A stretch of 64,000 nucleotides of DNA from Dirofilaria immitis (GCA_024305405.1 JAKNDB010000098.1:1515501-1579500); one strand, 5' to 3'; shown: positions 27,101-39,942, counted from the first letter of the stretch. Numbers and translations are program-made. Notes: generated by a model not told the origin, from the sequence alone.

Positions 27101-28374
27101 TTAAATTATCAAATGTTAATAAATAATATAATTAATAATATAATATATAATTAATTTTTTTTAAAATAATGTATTAAATTTGAATAATAAATATATCGGA
27201 ATATATTTGAATTTAAATTTTAAATATTAAAAATAAAGTAAAAATTTGAAAGAGAAGAAAAAGAATAAGGAAGGATGGGAAAAAATGACATTTTAGGAAT
27301 GGGATAAAATAAATAAATAGAGCGGAATGAAGAGAGGTTTCTTTTAAAACAAGAAGTTTAGATGTAAACAACAATCGAATCTATATCGGTATATGTTTAC
27401 ATAAACAGTTGCTTAAAAGATAAAATCTCTCTCTCTCTCTCTTTTCCTTCTCTCTTTGTTCTTTCCATTCTTTAATCCTATTAAATTAATTTTCTTTTTT
27501 GTCTTTATTAATTTAAAAGGATTACTTTACTAAAATATTTATTAACTTGAAAGTTCAAAGTTCATCGCATTGTATAAATATATATATATAAACAATATTC
27601 ATCGTATTTACATCATTTTTAAGAAAACAATCATTTTTTTCGTTCTTTTATATTAATTATTATTATATATGAAGCAAAAGAATATTTTTGCCATTATTGA
27701 AAAGATTATTCAAAATTTGATGAAAGAAATTGATTTCAAGTTTTCAATTTCAAGTTTTACAATTTAAAAAATTCAAATTTAATTCATTAACATATTATTC
27801 AGATGTTGATTTATAAATAGAGAAGATAAAAAAATTCGATGAAATTATAATAAAATATAAATATTGATGAAACTAATATTAATACTTAAATATAGATATG
27901 AATATTCAAATTCTAATGTAATATAAATTTCCAATATCAAATTCTATATGTTTTATTCTAAAATATAGTAGTGGCTAAATATAAAATTATTTTAGGAAAT
28001 TTAAAATTTTAGTAATAATTGATAAATCTCGAAATATTGATTAATCAGCATATGATAATAGGATGATAAATATTGGTTAATCAGCATATGATAATAAGAT
28101 GCGCTTTTAATATTTTATTTTCCTATTTCACTCATTTTTGTATTTACCAACAAATCCTTTATCAAATAAACCTCCCGAACCAATAGCTATCTGAAATTGC
28201 TGTGCAGTATAACCTATTCCAAGTTTGGATCTGCTGATGAATCCAAAATGATAGTATCCTTTGCTAGCAATTAGATAAGACAATGATATCAATTTTTTTT
28301 TGAGAATTAATTTCTCTATGAAATAATAACTTTTCAAAATGAATCATTGCCATTCATAGAATTATTTATCAACG

Positions 28375-28409
<35 letters not shown>

Positions 28410-29127
28410 AGTTTTAACCTGACGTGATGATTTAGTTCTAAATAAATGACATAATCGTCGATATAGTTGACCGGATGGTTCTCGAGCAATATATGCGACT
28501 TCATTGCGTTCCGTTCGACCAATTACACAGTTTATTCGTCGAATTGATTGACAGAATAATAGTCGCTGGAAGAAATTCATTTGTCTTAATAATTAATGAT
28601 AATTTTGTTTCTTAAAAGAAAAGCCACATTGTCTGATTAATTAATGATAATTTCCTGATGGTAGCAAGTCATATTGTTTCACTAATTAAGAATAATTTCT
28701 TGTTGAAAAAAAAGTATCATTTTATTAATATTAATAATAATTTTGTCCTACAAGAAAAGTCACATTGTCTTATCAATTAATAATAATTTCGTCGGCGGTA
28801 GCAAATAATATTATTTCATTAATCAATGATAAGTTCTAACCGGAAGAAATGTACCGTCTTATTAATCAATGATAATTTTAGCCCACGAGAAAAGCTATAT
28901 TATTTTATCAACTTATTGATAATTCATTAAAATTTGCTCAATTTTTTTATATCTGTTTATTTATTTGTTTAATTGATTAAACTTATTACTTATTAATAAT
29001 TCGTAGATATCACATATTTATTCAATTCATTTTAATCAACTAATTGTTTTTTTTCTATTTCGTTTCCTCTTTTGCTTATTTAAAACGTTTATTAATTTTA
29101 AAGAATAATTCAACTTTTATTATTATA

Positions 29128-29183
<56 letters not shown>

Positions 29184-32100
29184 CAGCATAATTTGAATCA
29201 TTTATTTAATACATACATAATTTTTTACTTTAAAATTACCAAATGATATTTGAAATATTAAATTAATATTTTAAGTTAAAAATTTTTTCGATCTTTTTTT
29301 CCTTTTTAATTTAATGTCCAAACTATTTATAGTATTTTGTTCGATTTATTTGCATTACAATGACCTTTCAATTATTTTTTTCTTTTTTAAATCAAATGTA
29401 AAATGTTGCAAATAGTAACCATTTACAAAATGACCTTTCCGCTACCCCTCCCGAACGTTTTATAGCATTGTTATAAATAAAATATCTTTTCAAATTTCGG
29501 CATTCAATCATTTGACCTTTCTTTTTCATCTCCTAAACATCTCGTTTATTTAACATTATGAAAAATAAAAAACTAAAAAATTGGAAATAAAAATTTAATT
29601 TCGATTAATTGATTAATTTCAAACGAGCATTTAAAGTTATGATCAAATGAATGGTAAATTTTGATAAAAATTTTATTAAAAAGATTTTCAAATATTATCA
29701 TATGATAACAAACAAATATTTTACTTCTTTTTTATCATTAAAAAATTAATTGTAATTTTAGAACTTATATTTCTAAATTTTGTATAAATTCGATTGATAT
29801 TAGATCAAATTGAATCATCAAATCACTATATGTAAATATCAATAAATTGATCTTACAGAATTGATTTTTTTTTTTGCATAAAATATTAGAATTATATATT
29901 TGTAAATTTGAGCATCATAATATGTCAAATTATTATTAACTTTTTTTCCCATTAAAATAATTATTCTTGAAGGGTTTAAATATTTTAATAAAAGATAATT
30001 ATTCTCTTTTTTAAATTAAATAAAAATTTGAAATAGCATCTTCAATTTCAATTTATAATAGTTTAAAAAAATAGTTAAATTTATTGGACAAAAAGATTTG
30101 TCGTCTCGAGAATAAATGTTGTCATATTTATTGTTATAAATATAAATTTCAAATTCAAATTGAAATAAGTCAATTTTAGAAGTGAATTAATTTAGTCAAT
30201 AAATTTTAGCATTCGTTTATCATTAATCCAAAAATATAAAAATTCGAATCATTGATAGTATTTATCACCAGTGTTAATGCATAATATATTTATTCATTTT
30301 CCAATAAAGCAATATCCAATTAGTTTAATTAAATTCAAACTTTTATGCACAGGCAAGGTAACACACATGTATATCTTTTCTAGCAAACACTAGATAGCCA
30401 ATTATGAATTAATTCCATTAGCACTACTTAAATAGATAATTTGAATTAATTCAAGTAAATGATTATATCGGAATTAATCAATTTAGTTTTATCGTAAAAA
30501 AAATTGCAAATTATTGCAAAAAAAATCGATGCATAATTCATTTTATATTTTATTAAAAATAATCTGTTAAAAATGAAATTTAATATAAATGCATTATTTA
30601 ATTCGATTAAAATTTAAAATTTCATTTTTCAATATGTATAATTCCATTTCTTCCATGCATAATTTAATTTATATTTTATTAAAAATTGTTTATTAGAATG
30701 ATAGAAATTCAATAAAAAATATCAAAAAAAAGAACAATTCCAAATATATACCCAAAAGATTTGTTGCTTTACGATGAATTAATTAATTAATTTGTATTTT
30801 TAATTTCATTAAAATTTGAAACTTTTAATTTTCGCATATAAATAATAAATGTAAGATTTGAATAAATCGTTTAAAACGAAAGAAAATATTAGTTGAAATA
30901 AAATTACATTAAGATTATCTCATTTTCAAATTTCATTTTAAACTTATTACACCAAATAAATGTGAAATAGCCAGATTACACATTATGGCAAATTTAATAA
31001 ATTAGCAATTGATTATTTCATTTTGTCCTCCAAAAATAAAATTTCACAAAGGGAAAGAGATCGAAAGAAAGAGAGAGAGAGAGAAAAACGAGGGAAAGGA
31101 ATTCGAGAAATATAGAGGCAGAATTCGAGAAATATAGAGGCAGAATTAGAGAAATATAGAGGCAGAATTCGAGAAATATAGAGGAAGAATTCGAGAAATA
31201 AGAGGGAGAATGAGAAAAAAAAAAGTAAAATTTGGTCAATTGTTGGTTGACAACTTTCTTTTCATCGGTTAAATAATATAGCCCTTTTCAACAAATTGAT
31301 GATATATTATGATCGGCTGTTGCAACGAAAAGTTTTTTTCCTTCGTTTTTTTTTTCCTACTTCCCACATATTTTCAACGAAGTTTTGAAGTGAAGAAAAA
31401 TGGGTAAGATCAGAGGAACCGATTTGTAAATTTTTCTTTTTTTTTTCTAATATTCGCAAGCATTTTTCTTTTTTTCTCTCTCTCTCCTTCGCCCTCTCTA
31501 TCCCTCTCTTCTTTCCTTTCCCTCTTTCTGTTCCGTTTATTGAAGTATTATAGCTTAAATTGAATATGGGAAAATCTAAAAATTAAACATTTTATGGATA
31601 AAATTGTTAAAGTGAAATTTTCGTTGCTGTTGTTGTTGTTGTTGTTATTGTTGTTATTGTTGTTGTTATTGTTTATAATTTTTGGATTAATTTTTGCAAA
31701 AAAAATTTTTATAAAAAAAATTTCAATTATAATTTAACGTATTGAATAAATCATTTAAAAAAAAAATTACAGTAATTAAAGAATACGGTATACAAAGATA
31801 TATATATATAATCAATTTTAATTATTATATTTAGTGTATATATAATATAGGCATATAATGACAAATCGGTACTCGATTTTAATTGCTATATTTAAATTCT
31901 GAAATCGACACTCGATTTTAATTACTATATTTAAGATATACTTAATTTTGATTATATTTTAAATTATTGTAAGTACTATTACCGTATAGTTAGTTAAATA
32001 CTTTCATTACCGTAATAACTGAAAATATAAAATAGCATACATCATTTCTATTATCCTCTTAAAATGTTTGTTTATCTGATTTTAAACTATTTATTACAAA

Positions 32101-33701
32101 ATGCAATTGCAAAAGATAATCGAATGTCAATCATTCGTCGAGCTGTAATGTTAAAGATGAAAAAGATCGAAATACTACACTCTCGAAATGCCTATATCAT
32201 TTTGTACAATCTATTAGCTTATCAAATTTGAAAGAAATGTTTTCGAGAAATTATACTTTAAGAATGTCATCCGTTTAATCTTTCAAATTAACACAAAGAA
32301 TTTTTAATTATTAATGTTAAATATTTTAGAAAAAGAGACTAATAAAAGTAATGGTAATTCTTTTTATCTATCTATTCAATTTTCTGTTGATACATTTATC
32401 AATGATAAACATTATCAATGATTTAATACTGTTTTCCCTTTTTTCTTTCCCAATTTTTTTCTTAAATCTAAAAAAAGAAAATGATGGAAAAAAGTTCTAA
32501 TTTGTAGAAAAGTTCTAATGGGATAAAAAAGGGAAGGAAAGAATCTCGATGGATGGTAAAAAAAAAAAAGAAATTTATACATTTTTTCATTGCTTTATCT
32601 TTCTCTCTCCTCTCCCTCTCCCTCTCTTTTTGGGTAAAAAAATAAGGAAAAAAAAGGAAGAAAGAAATTATCTCAGTCAAAATTGATGCTAATTTAAATT
32701 CTAATTTTTTTTTTTTTTACGTAAAATAATTCCGTCTGCTCAATTATGCTTGAAATTATAGAGAGCGAGAAAAAAAAGTTTCTTTTTTGAATAGAAAAAA
32801 TATATATATATAAGAAATGAAAAATAGGAATAGAATTAATTAAATTTGAATTTTAAATTTTTTATAATTTCGAAATTTTTCTTTTTTATATTTTGTTTAA
32901 AAAAGAAAAAAAACATTAAATTTTATTTCATTAAATTTTCCCTAAAACAATTAAAATTTATTAAAAACGAACAAATAAACAAATTTTGAGAAATACTTTT
33001 TTTTTTTTAAATTTGATTATATGAAAATGATTGATATATATTTAATTGTATTCAAGAGATTATTTCAAAAGATAAATGAATTTAAATAATATAATATACT
33101 ATATAATATTTATTATTTTATCTTGAATTATCCATCAAATGAATCATCTATCAAATTTTCAACTTTCAAATTTATATTTTCTCGTATAAATAGTATACAA
33201 ACATACACATACATATATATACACAAATACATACATGTATAATTCTCGATCATATTGAATGAGGGAAAAAATTTAGACGGTTACAGTACTTATCTAATCT
33301 TAATCGTTAACATAAATAATACATAATTTGCATTATTTATTCTGATATCAATATTTAAAATGTGATATTACTGTAATAGATAAAAATATCGGATAAAAAT
33401 TGCAGTATGATGTAAATAATCTTTCATTGATTAGATTAATTCCATTTACTGATTAGATTAATCCTTTAATGATTACATAAAATTGTTAATCACTGGATTA
33501 CATTAATCTTTCACTGATCGGATTGAATTTTAGAAAAAAATTAAGACAAATTTCTGAAAAATGAAATTTCCCAATTAACACTTGCATTATTAGATCGTCC
33601 TTGATTGTGATGATGATGATGTGAAAAAAATGACCAAATGACCAAATGAATCATTTCCGGTGTTATCAAAAGGTCACCGATTCATTCAATGATCATCATT
33701 A

Positions 33702-33743
<42 letters not shown>

Positions 33744-34729
33744 TATACCGAAACTACGCAATCAACCTTCAGCTATTGTTGTATATTTTGTAATCTAAAC
33801 ATTCTTCCGCTATCTTTCCACATTCTTCTTTTCACTCTTCTTTACAAATGTTACCATATGACGAATAAATATTCAAACTATAATAATCCATCTGTAACTA
33901 TTTCCAATATCTTATCGGTTAGAACAAAAAAAAAAAAAATCGAGCTAATTCGTCGATAATAGAAATATCATTTCGAATTTTCTCGAATAAAATGGAATCA
34001 TAAAAAACAATAAATTATCGAGAATTTTCCTGAGCATTTTTTTTAAATAATTAAACTTACCTTGCTTCAAAATAACATAATTCTAATTTATGATCGAATA
34101 AATTATAATTGAAAATTAATTATATTAAATTTGATATGAACGGTACAAGAAAATAACAAAAGAAAAGAAAACGATTAATTAAATTTTGAAATAAAAATTT
34201 CAGAAACTATCAAAATTGTATTTATAAACTAAGAAGATTTGCTTTTAATACTAAAATTTTGTAAAAATTCCGATTTATCGAAGAAATTCTCGTGAAATAA
34301 ATTTTAAATTAAATATTGGATGAATTTTAAAGATAAGATCTTATCATAATTCAAAAATTTTTAATGCAAATATCAGAAGAAAAAAAATTTGTAAAATCGC
34401 TTTAAAGCCATCGGAAATTTCATTCATTAATTTAAAACTAAATTAGCTTATTTTGCATATGATTATTGTAAAAGTTTTTATAACAGATGATTGATATTAG
34501 AATGTTAATGATATTTTTATATCAAATGATTAATATCAAAATGTTGATGATAATTGATTAATGCATTGTAATTTAAAAAAAAAAAACGAAACGAAATTTT
34601 TTTCTTTTTTTTAATATAAATATTGCGAAATTTTAATAATTTTTAAATATATAATTCGTTAAAATTGCGAAATACGCAATTTTTATAATTGCGAATTATA
34701 TGTAAATATATGTTACAGCTTTTAAGACG

Positions 34730-34763
<34 letters not shown>

Positions 34764-35971
34764 AGCAACAACAACAACAAACAACAACAACAATAACGAT
34801 AATAATAATAATAGTAACAACAACAAAGCAACAACAACAACAACAAAAGTAACAATGACAACAGCAACAACAACAACAGCAAACAACAACAGCAAACAAC
34901 AACAACAAACAACAACAACAAACAACAACAACAAACAACAACAACAGCAACAACAACCACAACAACGAGAAGGCTTTAGTGATTGAATATTTCCAATGAT
35001 ATTGAATAAAATTGAAAAAATGTAAAATTTAATGAATGTTTATTTGCTGATAGTATTCATTAAAACTATTTAGTAAGCAAAGATGAAAGCGAATGATAAA
35101 TTTGAAAAAGTGACAGATTGAAATGTGATGAAATGGAAATTAAATTAATTGTCAATTATCCTTTTTATCTTTTTTTTTTATCTTTTTTCATCCATTTGAT
35201 GATTTTTCTCTTACTTCAATTTATACATTTTCATTAAATAATTAAATTTAATAAATAAAAATTATTGATTAAAATTATACCTCATCATCATTAATGGTAG
35301 TAGAAACTTTTACACCAGATGCTGAAATTGATAATTGTACAGCAATAGCAGATTTTCGTGGAATAAATCGATCTAATCGTTGTGATATTGATTCAGCATC
35401 AGTTCCCGGTACCGGAAATGATCCAAGCCACTAAAAATAATAGTTTTAAAAAAAAATGAAAAATAATAGCAATAATAATATATCATTAAAATTATTTATT
35501 ATTATTCATATCATTTATGATGATTGATTGATTGATCGTTGTTTTTTTTTTTTTTGTTGTGAATAATTTTGAAAAGTTTAAATTATTAATTTATGCATTT
35601 AAAAATTTAAAGAAAAAGATTTTTTCATATAAATTTTTTTTCGTAATTTATATTAATTTAGTGAAAATATCATTTTTGTTATTTCATTTTTTTTTATTTA
35701 TTTGTGATTATTGTTGAGAGAATAATTCGTTTTTTTTTAAGATAATAATTATTGTTAAATTATGAAATTCCAATATATAACATGTAATGATGATTAATTC
35801 TAATTCTAATATAAGCTTAAAAGATCAATTTCTAGATGATAATGATGAGCATGATGATGATGATGATAAATATTGACCTTTTAATTCGTTAATTATAATA
35901 TTAAAGAGTAATAGAGTGTAAAATTTGAATCAAACCTCCACATTCCAGGAAAGTGAGAAACCGGGTCGCAT
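21126..35971 (-). CDS. PTB-SH2 adaptor protein (tensin-like SH2)
   Basis: Nine exons, read downward: 35971-35936, 35430-35281, 28565-28419, 26314-25880, 23586-23446, 23191-23118, 22372-22292, 21621-21450, 21317-21126 (TGA). All junctions are canonical and in phase, giving 475 residues. The N-terminus is a PTB domain (about 8-130): WLGSFPVPGTDAESISQRL, then AYIAREPSGQLY, then the C-terminal helix VEEIESILENAFQ. A Ser/Thr-rich linker follows, including a run of seven Thr. An SH2 domain (about 345-445) has GAFVIRFSES with the phosphotyrosine-binding Arg near 374, HYLIIR and a tensin-like end LVTHHSVMPEQLPCRL. Proteins of this shape are cytoplasmic adaptors for tyrosine kinase signalling; partners are unknown. 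Tensins have SH2 before PTB, so this is not a tensin; order is as in Shc or SH2D5, but the PTB is not Shc-like. An acceptor 17 bases before the ATG suggests trans-splicing. Confidence 0.85.
22669..22724. repeat. (AG)n microsatellite
   Basis: Imperfect run of AG dinucleotides inside an intron of the PTB-SH2 gene. Confidence 0.9.
23743..23774. other. Perfect 13-bp hairpin in an intron
   Basis: TACAGTAATTATC (23743-23755), loop GAGAAA, GATAATTACTGTA (23762-23774). It lies in an intron of the PTB-SH2 gene. Too short for a standard pre-miRNA; function unknown. Confidence 0.6.
26745..27085. repeat. Degenerate tandem repeat, about 55-110 bp units
   Basis: Recurring words such as TCAATTTAATATTT, CGTTATTCAAAATTAGTAT and TTTGTTAATCGATT alternate three or four times. 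Located in the 2.1 kb intron between the 28419-28565 and 25880-26314 exons of the PTB-SH2 gene. Confidence 0.6.
27426..27456. repeat. (CT)n microsatellite
   Basis: Pyrimidine CT run within an intron of the PTB-SH2 gene. Confidence 0.8.
28375..28402. repeat. (TA)n microsatellite
   Basis: Pure TA run starting about 16 bases beyond the splice donor of the 28419-28565 exon of the PTB-SH2 gene. Confidence 0.9.
28585..28925. repeat. Degenerate tandem repeat, about 165 bp with 55-bp subunits
   Basis: The pattern ATTAAT(A)ATGATAATTTxGT..AAGAAAAG(C/T)CACATTGTCT recurs, alternating with a CGGTAGCAA..ATATTGTTTCA block. It lies just beyond the splice acceptor of the second PTB exon, at the start of the 6.7 kb intron on the + strand map. 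Confidence 0.6.
29116..29179. repeat. (ATT)n microsatellite
   Basis: About twenty near-perfect ATT triplets inside the 6.7 kb intron of the PTB-SH2 gene. Confidence 0.9.
31108..31212. repeat. 22-bp minisatellite, about 4.5 copies
   Basis: Unit ATTCGAGAAATATAGAGGCA(GA) repeats with few changes after a GA-rich leader (31066-31085). Intronic in the PTB-SH2 gene. Confidence 0.85.
33703..33743. repeat. (ATC)n microsatellite
   Basis: About thirteen uninterrupted ATC/TCA triplets in the large PTB-SH2 intron. Confidence 0.9.
34729..34970. repeat. (CAA)n triplet array, about 240 bp
   Basis: CAA triplets with GCA, ATA and A interruptions. In the transcribed strand of the PTB-SH2 gene this reads (TTG)n. 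Both strands give long open frames of Gln/Asn or Val/Leu/Cys that are repeat artefacts. Confidence 0.9.
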
Positions 35972-35988
35972 ATATATTACGAATTTGG

Positions 35989-36433
35989 CTGAAATGGATG
36001 AATGAGAAAAGAAGAGACAAGATGATAGATTGGCAATCACTGATATAATATCAAATGAATCAGATTGATAACACCAAGTTGTATAGTAGTCTGTAAAAAA
36101 AAAAAAAAAAAGGAATATGGACAATCAACAGGTGCAAACGACAACAACTTCTGCAACAAATAAAACAATACAATTGCGGCAGATTGTTGAATTGAATTAG
36201 TAAAATAGCAGCGCAACAAGCAGCTGCAATAGTAGTAGTAATAGCAGCAGAGTGTGGTAGTAATAATAGCAGTAGCAGTAGTAGTAGTAGTAGCAGTACT
36301 AGTGGTAAGCAGCCGTAGCAAAAATGATAAATTCAATGAATGAATGAATGAATGAAAACCGATTTGATCGGCGTAACATTTCACTCCTTTCAACTACTAC
36401 TGCTATTACGGGACGAAATTTGTTTCGATCCCA
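35989..36433 (-). promoter_or_regulatory. Upstream region of the PTB-SH2 gene with AGT-triplet run
   Basis: Sequence 5' of the first coding exon. TTTCAG directly precedes the exon on the minus strand, so it may be an outron removed by trans-splicing. A block of AGT/AGC triplets lies at about 36223-36303. Promoter role is inferred from position. Confidence 0.3.
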
Positions 36434-36434
36434 C

Positions 36435-36435
<1 letters not shown>

Positions 36436-36503
<68 letters not shown>

Positions 36504-36635
36504 ACTACTACTACTACCACTGCTATTACTACTACTACTGGCCTACTACTAATGCTACTACTAACCACTGCTATCACTACTACAACTGTTACTGCTACCA
36601 CTAGTACTAATACTAAACTAACATCCATTTTATAG

Positions 36636-36730
<95 letters not shown>

Positions 36731-36775
36731 TTACTACTACTACTACTGCAGTTATCACTACTACTAATGCTGATA
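36436..36775. repeat. (CTA)n/(TAC)n triplet arrays
   Basis: Two long runs of CTA triplets (about 36436-36503 and 36634-36745), joined by an imperfect ACT/GCT-rich bridge. The opposite orientation (AGT)n block at 36223-36303 is complementary to them. Long Leu or Ser open frames across this block are artefacts of the repeat. Confidence 0.9.
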
Positions 36776-37160
36776 CTGCTACGCTAATATTTACTATAAC
36801 TTTTGGGAAATAGAAAAATTTTTAATTTCACGATGACCTTTATAATATTTGATTTCATATAAACATTTTACAGAAAAAAAAGAGAAAAATTTGACCTTTT
36901 TGGAATGGCTCTATTTTGCTATCACATACATATAATATTATTAAAATGCCTAACAATCATTATATAAGTTCATTTAAATATTAATGAAATGGATGGATAA
37001 TATAATACAGTAACAAATAATTAAGGTCATTGCGAATAATTATCCGATATTTGATGGAACATTATCGTTTGAACACCGTAATATATTAAATAGTTTTAGT
37101 GATTACGATCAGTTCAAAATTTCGACAAATGAAAAAGGTCAATAATAAATATCATTTTAT

Positions 37161-37212
37161 AATTGAAGAGAGGAAGAGGAAGAGAGAGAGAAGAGAGAGA
37201 GAGAGAGGGAGA
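37161..37212. repeat. (GA)n-rich microsatellite
   Basis: Run of GAGA with AGG interruptions in intergenic DNA. Confidence 0.85.
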
Positions 37213-37460
37213 AAAAATTTAACAGTTGAATATTTTCATTAACAAATCTTTTTTTTTTTTTCATTCAGCTAAAACATATCTTTGACCTTTTTTTATTATC
37301 AATTTTTTGAACTAATCTGTTAATTGATAATAAAAAAAAAAACTAAAATTGGGAAACAAAAATTTATTTTAACTTTTTATAAGCACATTTGTCAAATTTT
37401 TTTAGAAACGATTTGATTGGAAGAAAAGTTCATCTCGGGAATTGTTTAATTCGTTAAAAT

Positions 37461-37494
37461 ATGATAAGTTTGAGAAATTGCTCAAACTTATCAT
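37461..37494. other. Perfect 14-bp hairpin
   Basis: ATGATAAGTTTGAG (37461-37474), loop AAATTG, CTCAAACTTATCAT (37481-37494). Intergenic; no neighbouring element explains it. Confidence 0.65.
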
Positions 37495-39785
37495 TTAAAC
37501 TATTAATAGGTTTCGACAGATACTTTCTTCTTTTCTTTCTAATGATAAAATTATCAATCTACCATTTATTGATAACTTATCATTTTTAATTAAATTATTA
37601 ATATTTAAATTGTATCGATGAAAAAGCATATCAATAATTTATCACTATAAATATTAATTTTACATGTTTTCTTTTTTTCTTATTTTTTCCTTCTAACAAT
37701 AAAATATTGATAAAAAAAAAAGATATTAAATTTAGGCGGCAATTTATGACCGCATAAAAATCATTTATTACAATTGCGCCAAATCATTTCAAAATGTACA
37801 AAGCAACACATGATAAGCTGTAAAGTTTAAAATAACGTGGGGAAAAAGAAAGCTGAAAAAAAAAAAAAAGGATAGCAAAATGGCTACACGGTCAATAATG
37901 ATAAGCATATTTGTAGCTTTACCTTTTTTTTTCTTTATAATTTTGTGAGCCAAAAAATATTTCTCGACAAGACAAGACGAGAAAAGATTAGTTATGGCTT
38001 TTTTTTTTTTTTTTATTTTGCCTAATAAAAATTCTTTTTTTCTTTCTTTAAATAAAAGAAACTTTTGAAATTATTTTTGTTTTATTTATAAAATATTTTT
38101 TCGTTATTTTACTATTTTAGATAAATATAAAATTGCCATAATTAATTAATCAAATTTTTAGTTTAAAAATTATTTTGAAAAAAAAAAATTTTCTTTTACA
38201 TCGCTCGTTGGCGTCTGCATTTTATCTAACTTATCGCTTAACCATTGATAACAATGATGATAAAATGATAGATTAATTGATTTGTATTTTTATGATCAAA
38301 TTAAGTAGACTTAATAAGCATTTTAGCTAGCATGTTACCAACAAAACAATACACATACATATACTAATATGATGTAATTGTTATTTATTTCGATGATAAC
38401 TCTTAGCAACATATAACATTTAGTTAAAATTTAAATTTCAAAATAAAAAACAAAAAGAAATTCTTTTTGAAAAATGTATTAATTTATATTTGATTATTTT
38501 GATAATATATTAATTATATTTTGAGTAAATTATTAATTGCAATTATTTTATGCTCAATTTTATACATATATATATATATATATAAATGTATATAATAATT
38601 TTTATATTTTATATAATTTGATAATTTTGAAAGAATTTTTAATTAAAATTAAATCATTCAAATTTACAATAAATAATTTCTATAAAAATTTAGTAAAAAA
38701 TTTAAAATATTTTTATAAATTTTTTAAATTTTATATTAATTATTTCATTTATTATTTATGTATAATAAATATTAGCAAAATTTTTGAATTATTATTCGTT
38801 TTCTAATATATTAAATGAGTATATGGAATATAATAATAATAATAATTATTATTATTATTATTTATTAAAAATAGGTAATAAAATTTGGAAATTTAGTATA
38901 TATATTAATAATATTTATTTGGATTGAAAATGAAAATATAAATTCAATTTACCCAAATAATATATATTAATAATATTTATTGCTAATTGAAATATTTAAT
39001 TCATTAATAATTTTAAATTTCCTATTAAAATTTACTTGTTAAATTCTTTAAAATTAAATCAATCTCTAAGGTATAATAAAACTATGATAAATGATTATTT
39101 CATTCTATTCAGTAGTGATACGAAAAAAAATTTGTTAAATATTAGTTTAATAATTCTAATTGATCTTAACAAATCGTTAATATTTGACAAAACAAAGAAA
39201 CGACGATATTTGTTGGAAAACAAACAAAAATATTAAGTAAACAATTTGAAATGTAAACAATAAGTATGATAAATAAGATAAAACATATCAATATCATTAT
39301 TATCAGAATAAAAAGAGCGTAAAATAAAGATATTAAATTTAATTTAAAATTAATTTCAACGATTAGAATATTATCAAAATTTAATTAAATTTTTTAAAAT
39401 TAAATATTTTATAATAAAATAATTGATCGATTTAACTTTCCTTCTATCATTGCTATTAAATATTATTTGTCATAATTTTAAAAGAATTTGCGACATTGAA
39501 CGACGAAAGTATTATCAGATAAAAGTGATCGTTGTATCGATTAATTGGATCAAATTAATCGATTACTTTTTTTTTTGTTTATTTGTTTTACTCAGTCCTA
39601 GATTTTTATCTAAGTTTTCCTCAATTGTTGAATTATTCGGAATGTTTATTGATCAAATCTTTTATTTGTTTATGCATATATCATTTGTACTAGCTCATTT
39701 ATCTTATCAAATGAAAATACAAGATAATAATCATTGAACAAATATTTATCAATCAAATTGATAATATTTTGAATATATGTTCTTA

Positions 39786-39942
39786 ATACTTTATTTGATA
39801 AATTAATCACTAATAGTTTATATGATAAATTAATCACTGATAGTTTATATGATAAATTAAGCACTAATAGTTTATATGATAAATTAATCACTAATAGTTT
39901 ATATGATAAATTAATCACTAATAGTTTATATGATAAATTAAA
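39786..39942. repeat. 27-bp minisatellite, about 6 copies
   Basis: Unit TAGTTTATATGATAAATTAA + TCACTAA repeats almost perfectly, with single changes (GATAG for AATAG, AGCACT for ATCACT). An open frame with a repeated SYKLLVINL pattern on the minus strand is only this array. Confidence 0.95.

Larger units (their letters stand above)
28566..35280. other. 6.7 kb intron of the PTB-SH2 gene filled with simple repeats
   Basis: No nested gene is visible. It holds the 28.6 kb minisatellite, (ATT)n at 29.1 kb, a 22-bp minisatellite at 31.1 kb, GTT-rich repeats at 31.63-31.67 kb, CT/GA runs at 31.48 and 32.6 kb, (ATC)n at 33.7 kb and (CAA)n at 34.7-35.0 kb. The rest is AT-rich DNA. Confidence 0.6.

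Noticed and set aside
34643..34965. Three long minus-strand frames rich in Val, Leu and Cys
   Set aside because: They are readings of the (CAA)n array in its three frames; no domain and no splice context.
36299..36635. Long Ser- or Leu-rich frames on both strands
   Set aside because: Products of the CTA/TAG triplet arrays, not genes.
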